Assembly (NCBI GenBank): GCA_934725655.1
Contig: CAKVCJ010000046.1
Location: 1 to 10,060 of the forward strand
DNA from: an uncultured Brachyspira sp.
Lineage (GTDB): Bacteria; Spirochaetota; Brachyspiria; Brachyspirales; Brachyspiraceae
DNA: 10,060 nt
Direction: 5' to 3'
Both the position numbers and the translations under genes were made by a program. The notes below the pieces were generated by a model, which was given only the letters and a program-made list of their open reading frames with translations, had not been told where the DNA came from and did not search any database. Below are positions 1 through 6,782 of the stretch, one piece after another (within the stretch, counting starts at the first letter, position 1; each line of letters opens with the position of its first letter).

Positions 1-134
1 ATATAAAAAATATAGAAGATATATTGCCAGAATTAGAAAAAATAAAACAAGACGGAGATGTAATAATTACTTTGGGGGCTGGTAATATAGTAAAGGTTAG
101 CAATGATTATGCAAAAAAATTATCAGGCTCTTGA
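1..134 (+). CDS. murC: UDP-N-acetylmuramate--L-alanine ligase, C-terminal fragment (MurC, 5' end outside window)
   Basis: The reading frame with codons starting at position 3 is open from the window edge to a TGA at 132-134, giving about 43 residues. The tail contains DGDVIITLGAGNIVKV, matching the conserved end of MurC ligases, where an LGAGxI-type stretch sits near the C-terminus of the third (ADP-forming ligase) domain. MurC adds L-Ala to UDP-MurNAc in the cytoplasm, the first peptide-stem step of peptidoglycan synthesis. The ATP-binding and central domains lie upstream and cannot be judged. Its last 32 bases overlap the next gene in another frame, which suggests translational coupling. 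A MurB-family gene directly downstream is a common arrangement and supports the call, which otherwise rests on a short fragment. Confidence 0.8.
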   Translation, partial: IKNIEDILPELEKIKQDGDVIITLGAGNIVKVSNDYAKKLSGS

Positions 135-1038
135 AGATTTTTTACAAGAGAATAATGTTACATACAATAAAAATCGTCCGTTTAAAGAATGTACTAGTTT
201 TAGTGTGGGTGGGATAGTAGATTTATATGTTACTGTAAAGAATGTAGATGAACTTTTGTCTTTACTTGTTTTTTTAAATAAAAATAATATAAAATATTTT
301 GTGATAAAAGATAAAAATAAATTCCTTGTATCTGATGAGGGATATGAGGGAGTTATTATATCTATGGAAGGGAGTTTTGAAGATTTTGAGTTTTTAGATG
401 ATTGTATGTTAAAGGCTAATAGTTCTGCCATTTTAGAGAGACTTTCGCATGAGGCCCGCATTAGAAATTTAACAGGTTTAGAGTTTGTTGCTTTGGTTAA
501 TAGCCGAATAGAGTCTGCTATTTATGGAGAACTTGAATCTTTTGGAATATCTTTTATGAATATTGTAGAAACTTTAACAGTGCTGTATCAAGATTTAATG
601 GTTATTAAAGATATTTCTAAAGATGAGTATTTGGATTCTAATATAAAACTTAAAGATAATATGATTATTCTATCTGCTACTTTAAGATTAGAGAAGGATT
701 CTCCTGAAAGTATAGATAATAGAATAGATTGGTTTAGATATATAAGAGGTTCTGTTGCGCCGATAGAAGCTAATATTGGACCTGTATTTGAAGATTTTGA
801 TGATATAAAGGCTTATGAGATGGTTGAGAGAGTAGGAGGGCTCGATATGAAGGCGGGCACTATGAGATGGCATAAAAGATTTCCTAACTATATAGTTAAT
901 GAATGCGTTTATATTGATAATTGCTCTACTGATATGTCTAAGGCTTCTGATGTCTTATCTTTAATAGATGATACCAAAAAGAAAATAGAACAGCATTATG
1001 CTTTAAATCCTAAAATCAATATTAAGCTTTTAAGTTAG
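103..1038 (+). CDS. murB: MurB-family protein (UDP-N-acetylenolpyruvoylglucosamine reductase homologue) with degraded active-site motifs
   Basis: A 311-residue protein that aligns end to end with type II MurB, the FAD/NADPH enzyme making UDP-MurNAc. Retained landmarks are TSFSVGGIVDLYV (31-43, the TT.xIGGxADL region), GLEFVA (125-130), PxxxNIGPVF (220-229) and NYIVN (262-266). Residue 69-76 is KDKNKFLV where MurB has GxGSNLLV for the FAD diphosphate. Residues 132-139 are VNSRIESA instead of IPGxVGGA. The YR catalytic arginine region reads EYLDSN (175-180). The GS(I/V)F proton-donor serine is Pro227. The C-terminal Glu position is Lys304. Length is normal and the frame is intact, so it is not an obvious pseudogene. 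ATG 103 is chosen because AAAGG (92-96) lies 6 nt upstream; ATG 109 is possible. It overlaps murC by 32 bp. Family membership is clear, but reductase activity is doubtful. Confidence 0.8.
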   Translation: MIMQKNYQALEDFLQENNVTYNKNRPFKECTSFSVGGIVDLYVTVKNVDELLSLLVFLNKNNIKYFVIKDKNKFLVSDEGYEGVIISMEGSFEDFEFLDDCMLKANSSAILERLSHEARIRNLTGLEFVALVNSRIESAIYGELESFGISFMNIVETLTVLYQDLMVIKDISKDEYLDSNIKLKDNMIILSATLRLEKDSPESIDNRIDWFRYIRGSVAPIEANIGPVFEDFDDIKAYEMVERVGGLDMKAGTMRWHKRFPNYIVNECVYIDNCSTDMSKASDVLSLIDDTKKKIEQHYALNPKINIKLLS

Positions 1039-1080
1039 TAAAATAAATTATTTCTTTATTTAATAAATCATTATAAAAAC

Positions 1081-1085
1081 AGGAG
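1081..1085 (+). promoter_or_regulatory. Shine-Dalgarno site of the DUF486 gene
   Basis: AGGAG lies 10 nt before ATG 1096. It is the best Shine-Dalgarno match in this part of the window and fixes the start. No convincing promoter is visible in the 57 bp after the murB-like gene, so read-through from murC-murB is the simplest reading. Confidence 0.7.
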
Positions 1086-1095
1086 ATTTAAACTT

Positions 1096-1464
1096 ATGAA
1101 AGGTATAACTACTATAGTGCTTCTTATTTTATCAAATACATTTATGACTATAGCTTGGTATGGGCATTTAAAATTTAGTGAGATGAAAGGTTTTGCTAAA
1201 TTATCTCTTCCTTTTGTTATATTAATTAGCTGGGGGATTGCTTTATTTGAATATTGCTTTCAGGTTCCTGCCAACAGGATTGGCTTTAATGGAAATGGAG
1301 GGCCTTTCTCTCTTATGCAATTAAAAGTTATGCAGGAAGTTATCACTCTAACGATATTTACAATATTTACTGTTGTATTTTTTAAAACAGAAACTTTAAG
1401 AATTAATCATTTTATTGGTTTTTTATGTTTAATATTAGCTGTATTTTTTATATTTAAAAAATAA
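1096..1464 (+). CDS. DMT-superfamily small membrane protein, DUF486 family
   Basis: A 122-residue, very hydrophobic protein with about four membrane helices (roughly 3-20, 36-54, 80-97, 102-119). Recognisable DUF486/COG3169 motifs are SNxxMxxAWYGHLK (13-26), ALFEYxxQVPANRIG (49-63) and QLKxxQEVITL (75-85). The family is related to small drug/metabolite transporters, but no substrate is established, so no transport function should be assumed. It sits 57 bp behind the murB-like gene on the same strand, in a position compatible with the same transcript. The length is normal for the family. The stop codon lies inside an AT-only inverted repeat (1455-1475). The family call is fairly secure; the physiological role is unknown. 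Confidence 0.82.
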   Translation: MKGITTIVLLILSNTFMTIAWYGHLKFSEMKGFAKLSLPFVILISWGIALFEYCFQVPANRIGFNGNGGPFSLMQLKVMQEVITLTIFTIFTVVFFKTETLRINHFIGFLCLILAVFFIFKK

Positions 1465-1475
1465 TATATTTTTTA
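1455..1475 (+). terminator. Possible weak AT-only terminator hairpin after the DUF486 gene
   Basis: A 9-bp inverted repeat (TAAAAAATA / TATTTTTTA, loop ATA) overlaps the stop codon. The 3' arm itself carries six T residues. It contains no G-C pairs, so its strength is uncertain, but it is the only terminator-like structure before the next promoter. Confidence 0.25.
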
Positions 1476-1501
1476 TAAACTATTATTTATTATTGATAGA
1501 T

Positions 1502-1529
1502 TTGCATAATTGTTTCTTTTTGTTATAAT
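1502..1529 (+). promoter_or_regulatory. Promoter of the SpoIIE-type phosphatase gene
   Basis: TTGCAT (1502-1507) and TATAAT (1524-1529) are separated by 16 bp. A TG one base upstream of the -10 (1521-1522) gives an extended -10 element. A second TATAAT follows at 1531-1536. Initiation about 7 nt after the first -10 would be near 1536, only about 10 nt before the ATG at 1546. Confidence 0.6.
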
Positions 1530-1545
1530 CTATAATAATTAATAT

Positions 1546-2637
1546 ATGAGAAATGAAAAATTATTAATATTTTTTAAGATTATTGCTATAGTATTTTCTT
1601 TGCTATTTCTTATATTAAATATTGCTTCTATAATTTATTATGAAACGAAGATAGTATTTATAGTTTTGCTTATATTGTTTTTAATTTTTTTAATTTCTTT
1701 TTCTATAGTATATTTTTATTTAAATAGTTCTATAAGCAATTATAAAGAAGTAATGGAAACTCAAAATAATGGAGTTACATATAGGCTTTCAAAAATCACA
1801 AGTAATATATTATACGATTATCAAAATGCTATAAGAAAATTAAAAGAAAAAAATATGTATATATTGGGCAGATATGATGTATTAGACAATATAAGAAAGA
1901 AATATAAAAAAGACATGAAAAATGCTAAGAAGATACAGAGTTTTATGCTTCCTAAGAAAATGCCTAATAATGAGCATTTATCTTCTTACTCCTTTTATAA
2001 TCCTGTTGAGATAATAGGGGGGGATTTCTTTGATTATGTTTATTTAAATAATGATAGCAGTCAGATACTTTTTATTATATCGGATGTTAGCGGGCATGGT
2101 ATAGATGCGGCTATTATAACAGCTGTAATAAAAACAGCATTTAGAGATTTATCTAAAAATTTCACAAGTGTTAAAGATTTACTTCATGATATAAATGATA
2201 CTTTAATTAATATGATGCCGAATGGGTATTATTCTACTATGATAGTTGCAAAAATAGATTTAAAAAATAAAGTTTTAAGTTATTCAAATGCCTCACATAC
2301 TCCTTTGCTTGGAATACAAAATAACAATATTAAAGAATATAGAAACGGCGGAACAATAATAGGATTATTTCCAGTGGCATACTTTGATGAAGAGAATATT
2401 GAGCTTAATAATGGAGATGTATTTTTATTTTTTACGGATGGGATTATTGAGGCTTCAAAATCAAAAAATAAATATGATGTATACGGCATAGATAGATTAA
2501 AGGATATGTTTATAAATAATAGTGCTTATAGTGCTGAGACTATTATAGAAACTATTAAGAAGGATTTTTATGAGTATTTAGATTATAGGAGTCCTGATGA
2601 TGATTGTTCTATGGTTGTTTTTAGGGTAGATTCTTAA
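1546..2637 (+). CDS. Membrane-anchored SpoIIE/RsbU-type PP2C serine phosphatase
   Basis: A 363-residue protein. Two N-terminal membrane helices (about 5-32 and 35-59) are joined by a three-residue turn, so there is no extracytoplasmic sensor domain. A charged, probably helical linker (60-125) leads to a cytoplasmic SpoIIE/PP2C domain. Domain landmarks are AKKIQSFMLP (127-136, the switch-helix region), GGDFFDY (158-164), DVSGHG (180-185), FFTDG (295-299) and DDDCSMVVF (351-359). The aspartates expected to bind the two metal ions (160, 180, 298, 352 region) are present, so the enzyme looks active. Relatives dephosphorylate anti-anti-sigma (STAS) proteins in partner switching; the partner here is unknown and not adjacent. 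The ATG is preceded by a promoter but no Shine-Dalgarno. The next in-frame Met (70) would delete both helices, so 1546 is preferred. Confidence 0.88.
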   Translation: MRNEKLLIFFKIIAIVFSLLFLILNIASIIYYETKIVFIVLLILFLIFLISFSIVYFYLNSSISNYKEVMETQNNGVTYRLSKITSNILYDYQNAIRKLKEKNMYILGRYDVLDNIRKKYKKDMKNAKKIQSFMLPKKMPNNEHLSSYSFYNPVEIIGGDFFDYVYLNNDSSQILFIISDVSGHGIDAAIITAVIKTAFRDLSKNFTSVKDLLHDINDTLINMMPNGYYSTMIVAKIDLKNKVLSYSNASHTPLLGIQNNNIKEYRNGGTIIGLFPVAYFDEENIELNNGDVFLFFTDGIIEASKSKNKYDVYGIDRLKDMFINNSAYSAETIIETIKKDFYEYLDYRSPDDDCSMVVFRVDS

Positions 2638-2642
2638 GTTAA

Positions 2643-2668
2643 TTATTTAATAAATAAATTTTTTTTTT
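2643..2668 (+). terminator. Possible terminator of the phosphatase gene
   Basis: TTATTT / AAATAA (loop AAT) forms a six-pair, AT-only stem just after the stop codon and is followed by ten T residues (2659-2668). The T tract is convincing but the stem is weak. Confidence 0.35.
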
Positions 2669-2688
2669 GCAACAAATTTTTTTGCAAT

Positions 2689-2713
2689 AAAAAAGCCCTA
2701 TAAATATAGGGCT
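2689..2713 (-). terminator. Intrinsic terminator of the tRNA-Asn gene
   Basis: The arms AGCCCTAT and ATAGGGCT (2694-2713, 8-9 bp with four G-C pairs) form a tight hairpin. Read on the - strand it is followed by TTTTTTATTG, a proper U tract, and begins 9 nt after the tRNA 3' end. On the + strand no T run follows, so it is directional. Confidence 0.88.
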
Positions 2714-2721
2714 AAATAATG

Positions 2722-2794
2722 CTCCGAGAACAGGGCTCGAACCTGCGACCCGGTGATTAACAGTCACCTGCTCTACCGACTGAGCTATCTCGGA
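2722..2794 (-). tRNA. tRNA-Asn (anticodon GUU)
   Basis: A complete 73-nt cloverleaf can be drawn on the - strand. The acceptor stem is TCCGAGA/TCTCGGA, the D-stem GCTC/GAGC, and the anticodon stem GGTGA/TCACC with loop CTGTTAA. The variable loop is five bases, and the T-stem is GCAGG/CCTGT with loop TTCGAGC. The anticodon GTT (complement of 2759-2761) reads Asn codons AAC and AAU, which suits this Asn-rich proteome. The discriminator base is G. The following bases are CAT, so CCA is not encoded and must be added by nucleotidyltransferase. All stems pair fully apart from one G-U in the T-stem, so it should be functional. Confidence 0.97.
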
Positions 2795-2822
2795 ATATTT
2801 TTTTATCTTTAATTGTTTGAGT

Positions 2823-2851
2823 ATAATAGCATATTTAATAAAAAATGTCAA
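2823..2851 (-). promoter_or_regulatory. Promoter of tRNA-Asn
   Basis: On the - strand, TTGACA (2846-2851, perfect -35) and TATTAT (2823-2828) are separated by 17 bp. A TG one base upstream of the -10 adds an extended element. Predicted initiation is near 2816, leaving about 20 nt of 5' leader before the tRNA for RNase P removal. The promoter is divergent from that of dnaE. Confidence 0.88.
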
Positions 2852-2967
2852 TAGCTAAAATATTTTTTTTATGTTTAAAAATTATTTTATTTAAATTTAA
2901 TTTTTAGCATTTTTTACCGTAAATATTTATAGTGTATTATAATATTGTTTTTAAATCGATTTTTAAC

Positions 2968-2996
2968 TTGATATTTAACATAATTAGGTATAAAAT
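2968..2996 (+). promoter_or_regulatory. Putative dnaE promoter
   Basis: TTGATA (2968-2973) and TAAAAT (2991-2996) are separated by 17 bp; TATAAA (2989-2994) overlaps the same -10 region. Initiation would be near 3003, with a 23-nt leader. The surrounding DNA is so AT-rich that chance matches are likely, including TATTATAAT in the 2935-2945 area, hence modest confidence. Confidence 0.45.
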
Positions 2997-3010
2997 AAGA
3001 TTTAGAAAAT

Positions 3011-3016
3011 TAGGGG
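3011..3016 (+). promoter_or_regulatory. Shine-Dalgarno site of dnaE
   Basis: TAGGGG ends 9 nt before ATG 3026 and fixes the start, in agreement with the protein beginning MSFVHLHVHT as expected for DnaE. Confidence 0.7.
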
Positions 3017-3025
3017 TATCATTTT

Positions 3026-6000
3026 ATGTCATTTGTTCATTTGCATGTACATACTCAGTATTCTATACTCGATGGAGCTGCTCGTATTAAATCATTATAT
3101 TCTAAGACAGACAAAACCAAAAGGCTAATACCTGGTTTAATAGATAGGGCAAAAGAATTAGATATGCCTGCTATAGCTATGACAGACCATGGCAATATGT
3201 TTGGGGCTATGGAGTTTTTTTCTGAGGCTAAAGACAAAGGGATTATACCTATCATAGGTTGCGAAGTATATGTTGCTCCAAAGACAAGATTTGACAAAAG
3301 ATTAGATAACTCTGAAGAAAAAAGTGCTATGCATTTAGTGCTTCTTGCGAAAGATAAAGAGGGATATAACAATTTATGCAAATTAGTAACTTTTGGGTAT
3401 ACTGAAGGTTTTTATTATAGACCAAGAGTGGATCATGAATTAATAGAGAAATATAATAAAGGTTTAATTTGTTTATCTGCTTGTATGGGCGGAGAGATTC
3501 CTATAGCATTAAGAAAAAAAGATTATAAGCAGGCTTTGCAATTAGCGAGGTATTATAAATCTATATTTGGTGAAGATTTTTATATAGAGCTTCAAGATCA
3601 TGGTTTGCCTGAGGAAAGAACTTTAAACAGTGATTTATACAAAGTTGCAAAAAATGAAAATATAGAATTAGTAGTTACAAATGATGTTCATTATGTATTG
3701 AAAGAAGATGCTAAGGCTCATGAGATACTTCTTGCTATACAAACTAAGGCTACTTTAGATATGCCAAGAAGATATAAGTTTCCAAGCAATGAGTTTCATT
3801 TGAAGACAGAAGAAGAGATGAGAAAATCTTTTGCTAAGCTTCCTAAGGCTTTTGAAAATACAGTAAAAATAGCAGAGCAATGCAAAGATTTAAATATAAT
3901 GACAAAAACTTATTATATGCCTAATTATGAGCTTCCTAATGGGGAGACAGAAACTACAGCATTAAGAAAAATGTGTATTGATGGGCTTAATAAGTATTAT
4001 AATAACAATATTCCAAAAGAGGCTATGGACAGGCTTGAGATGGAGCTTGGCGTTATAGCTAAGATGGGTTTTGAAGGTTATTTTTTAGTAGTTCAAGACT
4101 TTATTAACTATGCAAGAAACAATGATGTTGCAGTTGGTCCTGGAAGGGGTAGTGCGGCTGGTTCAATTGTGGCATTTGCTACAGGAATTACAAAGGTTAA
4201 TCCGCTTGATTATAATTTGCTTTTTGAGAGATTTCTTAATCCTGAAAGAAAAAGTATGCCCGATATAGATGTTGACTTTCAAGATGATAAGAGAGAAGTT
4301 GTAATAGATTATGTAACAAAAAAATATGGCAAGGATAATGTTTCACAGATTGCTACTTTCGGAGCTTTGGGCGGACGTTCTGTAATAAGAGACGTATGCC
4401 GTGTTATGAATATAGATTTAGCTACTGCTGATAGGCTTGCTAAGAGCATACCTAATGAAGTAAAAAGAGTTGTAGATATATATGATCATCCTAATTGTGC
4501 TGCTTTAGTAAAAGAGATAGAGGGAAGCAGAGAATTAAAGAATATGTATGAAATATCTATGAGGCTTGACGGATTGGTGAGAAATGTTGGGCTTCATGCT
4601 GCCGGTGTAATTATATCATCTCATCCTATAGCCGATTTAGCTCCAGTTTATCAGGATTCTAAAACAGGAACAAGGGCTTGTCAATATGAGATGACTTATG
4701 TTGAAAGTGCTGGTCTTATAAAGATGGACTTTTTAGGAATTAAAAACTTAAGACTTATAAAAGATGCTATAAAAGATATAAAAGAAAGATACGGTGTTGA
4801 AATAGATATAGATAAACTTCCTTTAGATGATGAAGCTGTTTATGAAATATTTAGGCATGCTGATACAGGAGGGGTTTTCCAATTTGAAAGTCCTGGTATG
4901 CGTCAGATGCTTATAAATATTCAGCCTACAAGTTTTGATGACTTAGTTTCAAGCGTAGCATTATATCGTCCTGGTCCTTTAAACTCTGGTATGGATAAAG
5001 ATTATGCTGACAGAAAAAACAAAAGAAAAGAAATAGTATACAAGCACCCAGATTTAGAGCCTATACTCAAAGAGAGTCAGGGAGTTTTAATATATCAAGA
5101 GCAGATTATGGCTATAAGCCGAGTTATTGGAGGTTTTACTGCCGCCGAAGCAGATGATTTAAGAAAGGCTATGGGTAAAAAAATCGTAGAGAAAATGAAC
5201 TCTATGAGAGAGAAATTCATTAGCGGCGGACTTGAAAGAGGATATGATGAAGAATTGTTAAATTATCTCTTTGACACAATGAAAGGTTTTGCTGAATATG
5301 GTTTTAATAAATCTCACTCTGTTTGTTATGCTTTAATAGCTTATCAGGAGGCATATATAAAAGCTCATTATCCAATGGAATATTATGTAGCTTTGCTTAA
5401 TACAGTTATAGATGATACTGATAAGATAGCATTATATTTAAACGAAATTAAACAAAAGAATATAGAGGTTGTTACTGCGAGTGTTTTTGAAAGCGATGCT
5501 TTATTCTCTCAAAAAGATGGAAAGATAGTATATGCTTTACATGCTGTTAAAGGTGTAGGGCTTCAGGCTGCTTTAGCTATACAGGAAGAGAGAGAAAATA
5601 ATGGCGAGTTTAAGAATTTAGAAGATTTTGTAAAAAGAGTGGATGTTCACTTGGTTAATAAAAAAGTTTATGAAACGCTTATAAAATGCGGAGCTTTCTC
5701 TGAATTTGGTCATACTGAAAGTGCATTATTATCTTCGCTTGATGCGATACTTGCCCATGCTTCCAATTATCAAAAAGAAACATTATCAGGTCAGACTATG
5801 CTTTTCGATTCTATGTCTGAGGATGATACAGGAAGTGCTTCTTTAGTGATAGAAAAGCAAGTAGAATATCCTAATAATATCTTAATGGAAAATGAAAAAG
5901 AAGTTTTAGGCTTTTCTTTAAGATATCATCCTTTTGCAAGATATATTACAAAAATTGATTATAAGTATTTTAATAATTTGCTTGAATTAGAAGAACTTGA

Positions 6001-6670
6001 AGATAAATATGAGTTTTCTATACCAGCAATTTTAATGAATATATCGGAGACTGCTGCAAAGAAAAATACTCCTATGCTTGTATTAAAAGTTATGGATTTA
6101 TTTACGGAGGGTGTATTCTATATTACAGCAAAGATAGATAAATATAGAGAATTGCTTGATGAAAATATGGGCATATTTATAAAAGGCAGAAGAGATAAAA
6201 ATAAGTTTTCTGGCAAAATATATAATAACATTATAGAGATAAAAGATTTAGACAGTGTACTTAATGATAAAAAGAATGTTTTAAAAGAAGTAAAAAGAGA
6301 GATAAAAAGAGATAATGCCGAAACTTTAGTAACAGAAAATAAGATACCTAAGCCGTCTTCTAATGAGAATACTAAAGATGCCTCTATAATAAAAAGAGAA
6401 AATAATAATAATATCATAAAAAATACTACAGGCAAAAAACAATTAGCTCTTTATGTTAATAAAAATATATTTGATGATATGGATTTGTTATGTTTGCAAA
6501 ATGCTATATCTTCAAACCCTGGCGAGTATACTATTTTCTTAAAATTAAAATCAGAAAGCGGTACCGAAGTATTTAAGATAGGCGAAAATTATAAAGTTGA
6601 TCCTAATCAGAGATTTTTAAGTGAAGCTAAGAGTGCTTTAAGGTCGCTAATAGAAATAGAATATGCATGA
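3026..6670 (+). CDS. dnaE: DNA polymerase III subunit alpha (DnaE)
   Basis: A full-length (1214-residue) C-family replicative polymerase catalysing DNA chain elongation in the holoenzyme. An N-terminal PHP domain (about 1-290) has HxH (7, 9), Asp16, TDHGN (53-57), Glu80, His103, Cys149 and Asp220/His222, so the metal-binding set looks intact. The polymerase core has GPGRGSAAGS (371-380), PDIDVDF (412-418, catalytic Asp413 and Asp415), and KMDFLG (566-571, catalytic Asp568). A (HhH)2-type region lies near 835-895. QTMLF (923-927) matches the internal beta-clamp binding motif. An OB-fold-like region follows (about 995-1075). A Lys/Asn-rich linker (about 1076-1139) then leads to a short C-terminal domain in the position that contacts the clamp-loader tau subunit in other DnaE proteins. 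No exonuclease insertion of the PolC kind is present, so this is the DnaE class. Confidence 0.97.
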   Translation: MSFVHLHVHTQYSILDGAARIKSLYSKTDKTKRLIPGLIDRAKELDMPAIAMTDHGNMFGAMEFFSEAKDKGIIPIIGCEVYVAPKTRFDKRLDNSEEKSAMHLVLLAKDKEGYNNLCKLVTFGYTEGFYYRPRVDHELIEKYNKGLICLSACMGGEIPIALRKKDYKQALQLARYYKSIFGEDFYIELQDHGLPEERTLNSDLYKVAKNENIELVVTNDVHYVLKEDAKAHEILLAIQTKATLDMPRRYKFPSNEFHLKTEEEMRKSFAKLPKAFENTVKIAEQCKDLNIMTKTYYMPNYELPNGETETTALRKMCIDGLNKYYNNNIPKEAMDRLEMELGVIAKMGFEGYFLVVQDFINYARNNDVAVGPGRGSAAGSIVAFATGITKVNPLDYNLLFERFLNPERKSMPDIDVDFQDDKREVVIDYVTKKYGKDNVSQIATFGALGGRSVIRDVCRVMNIDLATADRLAKSIPNEVKRVVDIYDHPNCAALVKEIEGSRELKNMYEISMRLDGLVRNVGLHAAGVIISSHPIADLAPVYQDSKTGTRACQYEMTYVESAGLIKMDFLGIKNLRLIKDAIKDIKERYGVEIDIDKLPLDDEAVYEIFRHADTGGVFQFESPGMRQMLINIQPTSFDDLVSSVALYRPGPLNSGMDKDYADRKNKRKEIVYKHPDLEPILKESQGVLIYQEQIMAISRVIGGFTAAEADDLRKAMGKKIVEKMNSMREKFISGGLERGYDEELLNYLFDTMKGFAEYGFNKSHSVCYALIAYQEAYIKAHYPMEYYVALLNTVIDDTDKIALYLNEIKQKNIEVVTASVFESDALFSQKDGKIVYALHAVKGVGLQAALAIQEERENNGEFKNLEDFVKRVDVHLVNKKVYETLIKCGAFSEFGHTESALLSSLDAILAHASNYQKETLSGQTMLFDSMSEDDTGSASLVIEKQVEYPNNILMENEKEVLGFSLRYHPFARYITKIDYKYFNNLLELEELEDKYEFSIPAILMNISETAAKKNTPMLVLKVMDLFTEGVFYITAKIDKYRELLDENMGIFIKGRRDKNKFSGKIYNNIIEIKDLDSVLNDKKNVLKEVKREIKRDNAETLVTENKIPKPSSNENTKDASIIKRENNNNIIKNTTGKKQLALYVNKNIFDDMDLLCLQNAISSNPGEYTIFLKLKSESGTEVFKIGENYKVDPNQRFLSEAKSALRSLIEIEYA

Positions 6671-6703
6671 TGTTTTACATGTAATTTTATTTATGTTTTA
6701 TAT

Positions 6704-6732
6704 TTGACTAAACAATGTTTTTATTATATAAT
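6704..6732 (+). promoter_or_regulatory. Promoter of the opp operon
   Basis: TTGACT (6704-6709, five of six consensus bases) and TATAAT (6727-6732, perfect) are separated by exactly 17 bp. Initiation near 6739 would give a leader of about 44 nt to the oppB start at 6783. It is one of the two strongest promoters in the window. No convincing dnaE terminator lies before it, so some dnaE read-through is possible. Confidence 0.85.
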
Positions 6733-6770
6733 AGAATATCTTTAATAATTCTATAATGAATTATCAACTT

Positions 6771-6774
6771 GGGG
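6771..6774 (+). promoter_or_regulatory. Shine-Dalgarno site that decides the oppB start
   Basis: GGGG followed by 8 nt leads to ATG 6783. The in-frame ATG at 6756 has only AT-rich sequence upstream and would add MNYQLGVCF, which is not typical of OppB N-termini. The context resembles the dnaE leader: GGGGTAT, then a short T-rich spacer. Confidence 0.7.
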
Positions 6775-6782
6775 TATGCTTT

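Noticed and set aside
103..1038. Treating the murB-like gene as a pseudogene
   Set aside because: The frame is uninterrupted at normal family length and several structural motifs are kept, so loss of catalytic motifs fits divergence better than decay.
2639..2851. 70-codon - strand open frame
   Set aside because: It runs through the tRNA-Asn gene, its terminator and its promoter; it is not a plausible protein gene.
2852..2967. AT-rich tract upstream of dnaE as a replication origin
   Set aside because: No TTATCCACA-like DnaA boxes were seen, and dnaA, dnaN and gyrase genes are absent; it looks like ordinary AT-rich intergenic DNA.
6671..6703. TTACATGTAA palindrome after dnaE as a terminator
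   Set aside because: It has no loop and only two G-C pairs, and the following T run is interrupted; it is not convincing as a terminator or as a known operator.
6756..6782. Upstream in-frame ATG extending OppB by nine residues (MNYQLGVCF)
   Set aside because: No ribosome-binding site precedes it, whereas GGGG sits 8 nt before ATG 6783, and MLDYILKRLF is the expected OppB N-terminus.
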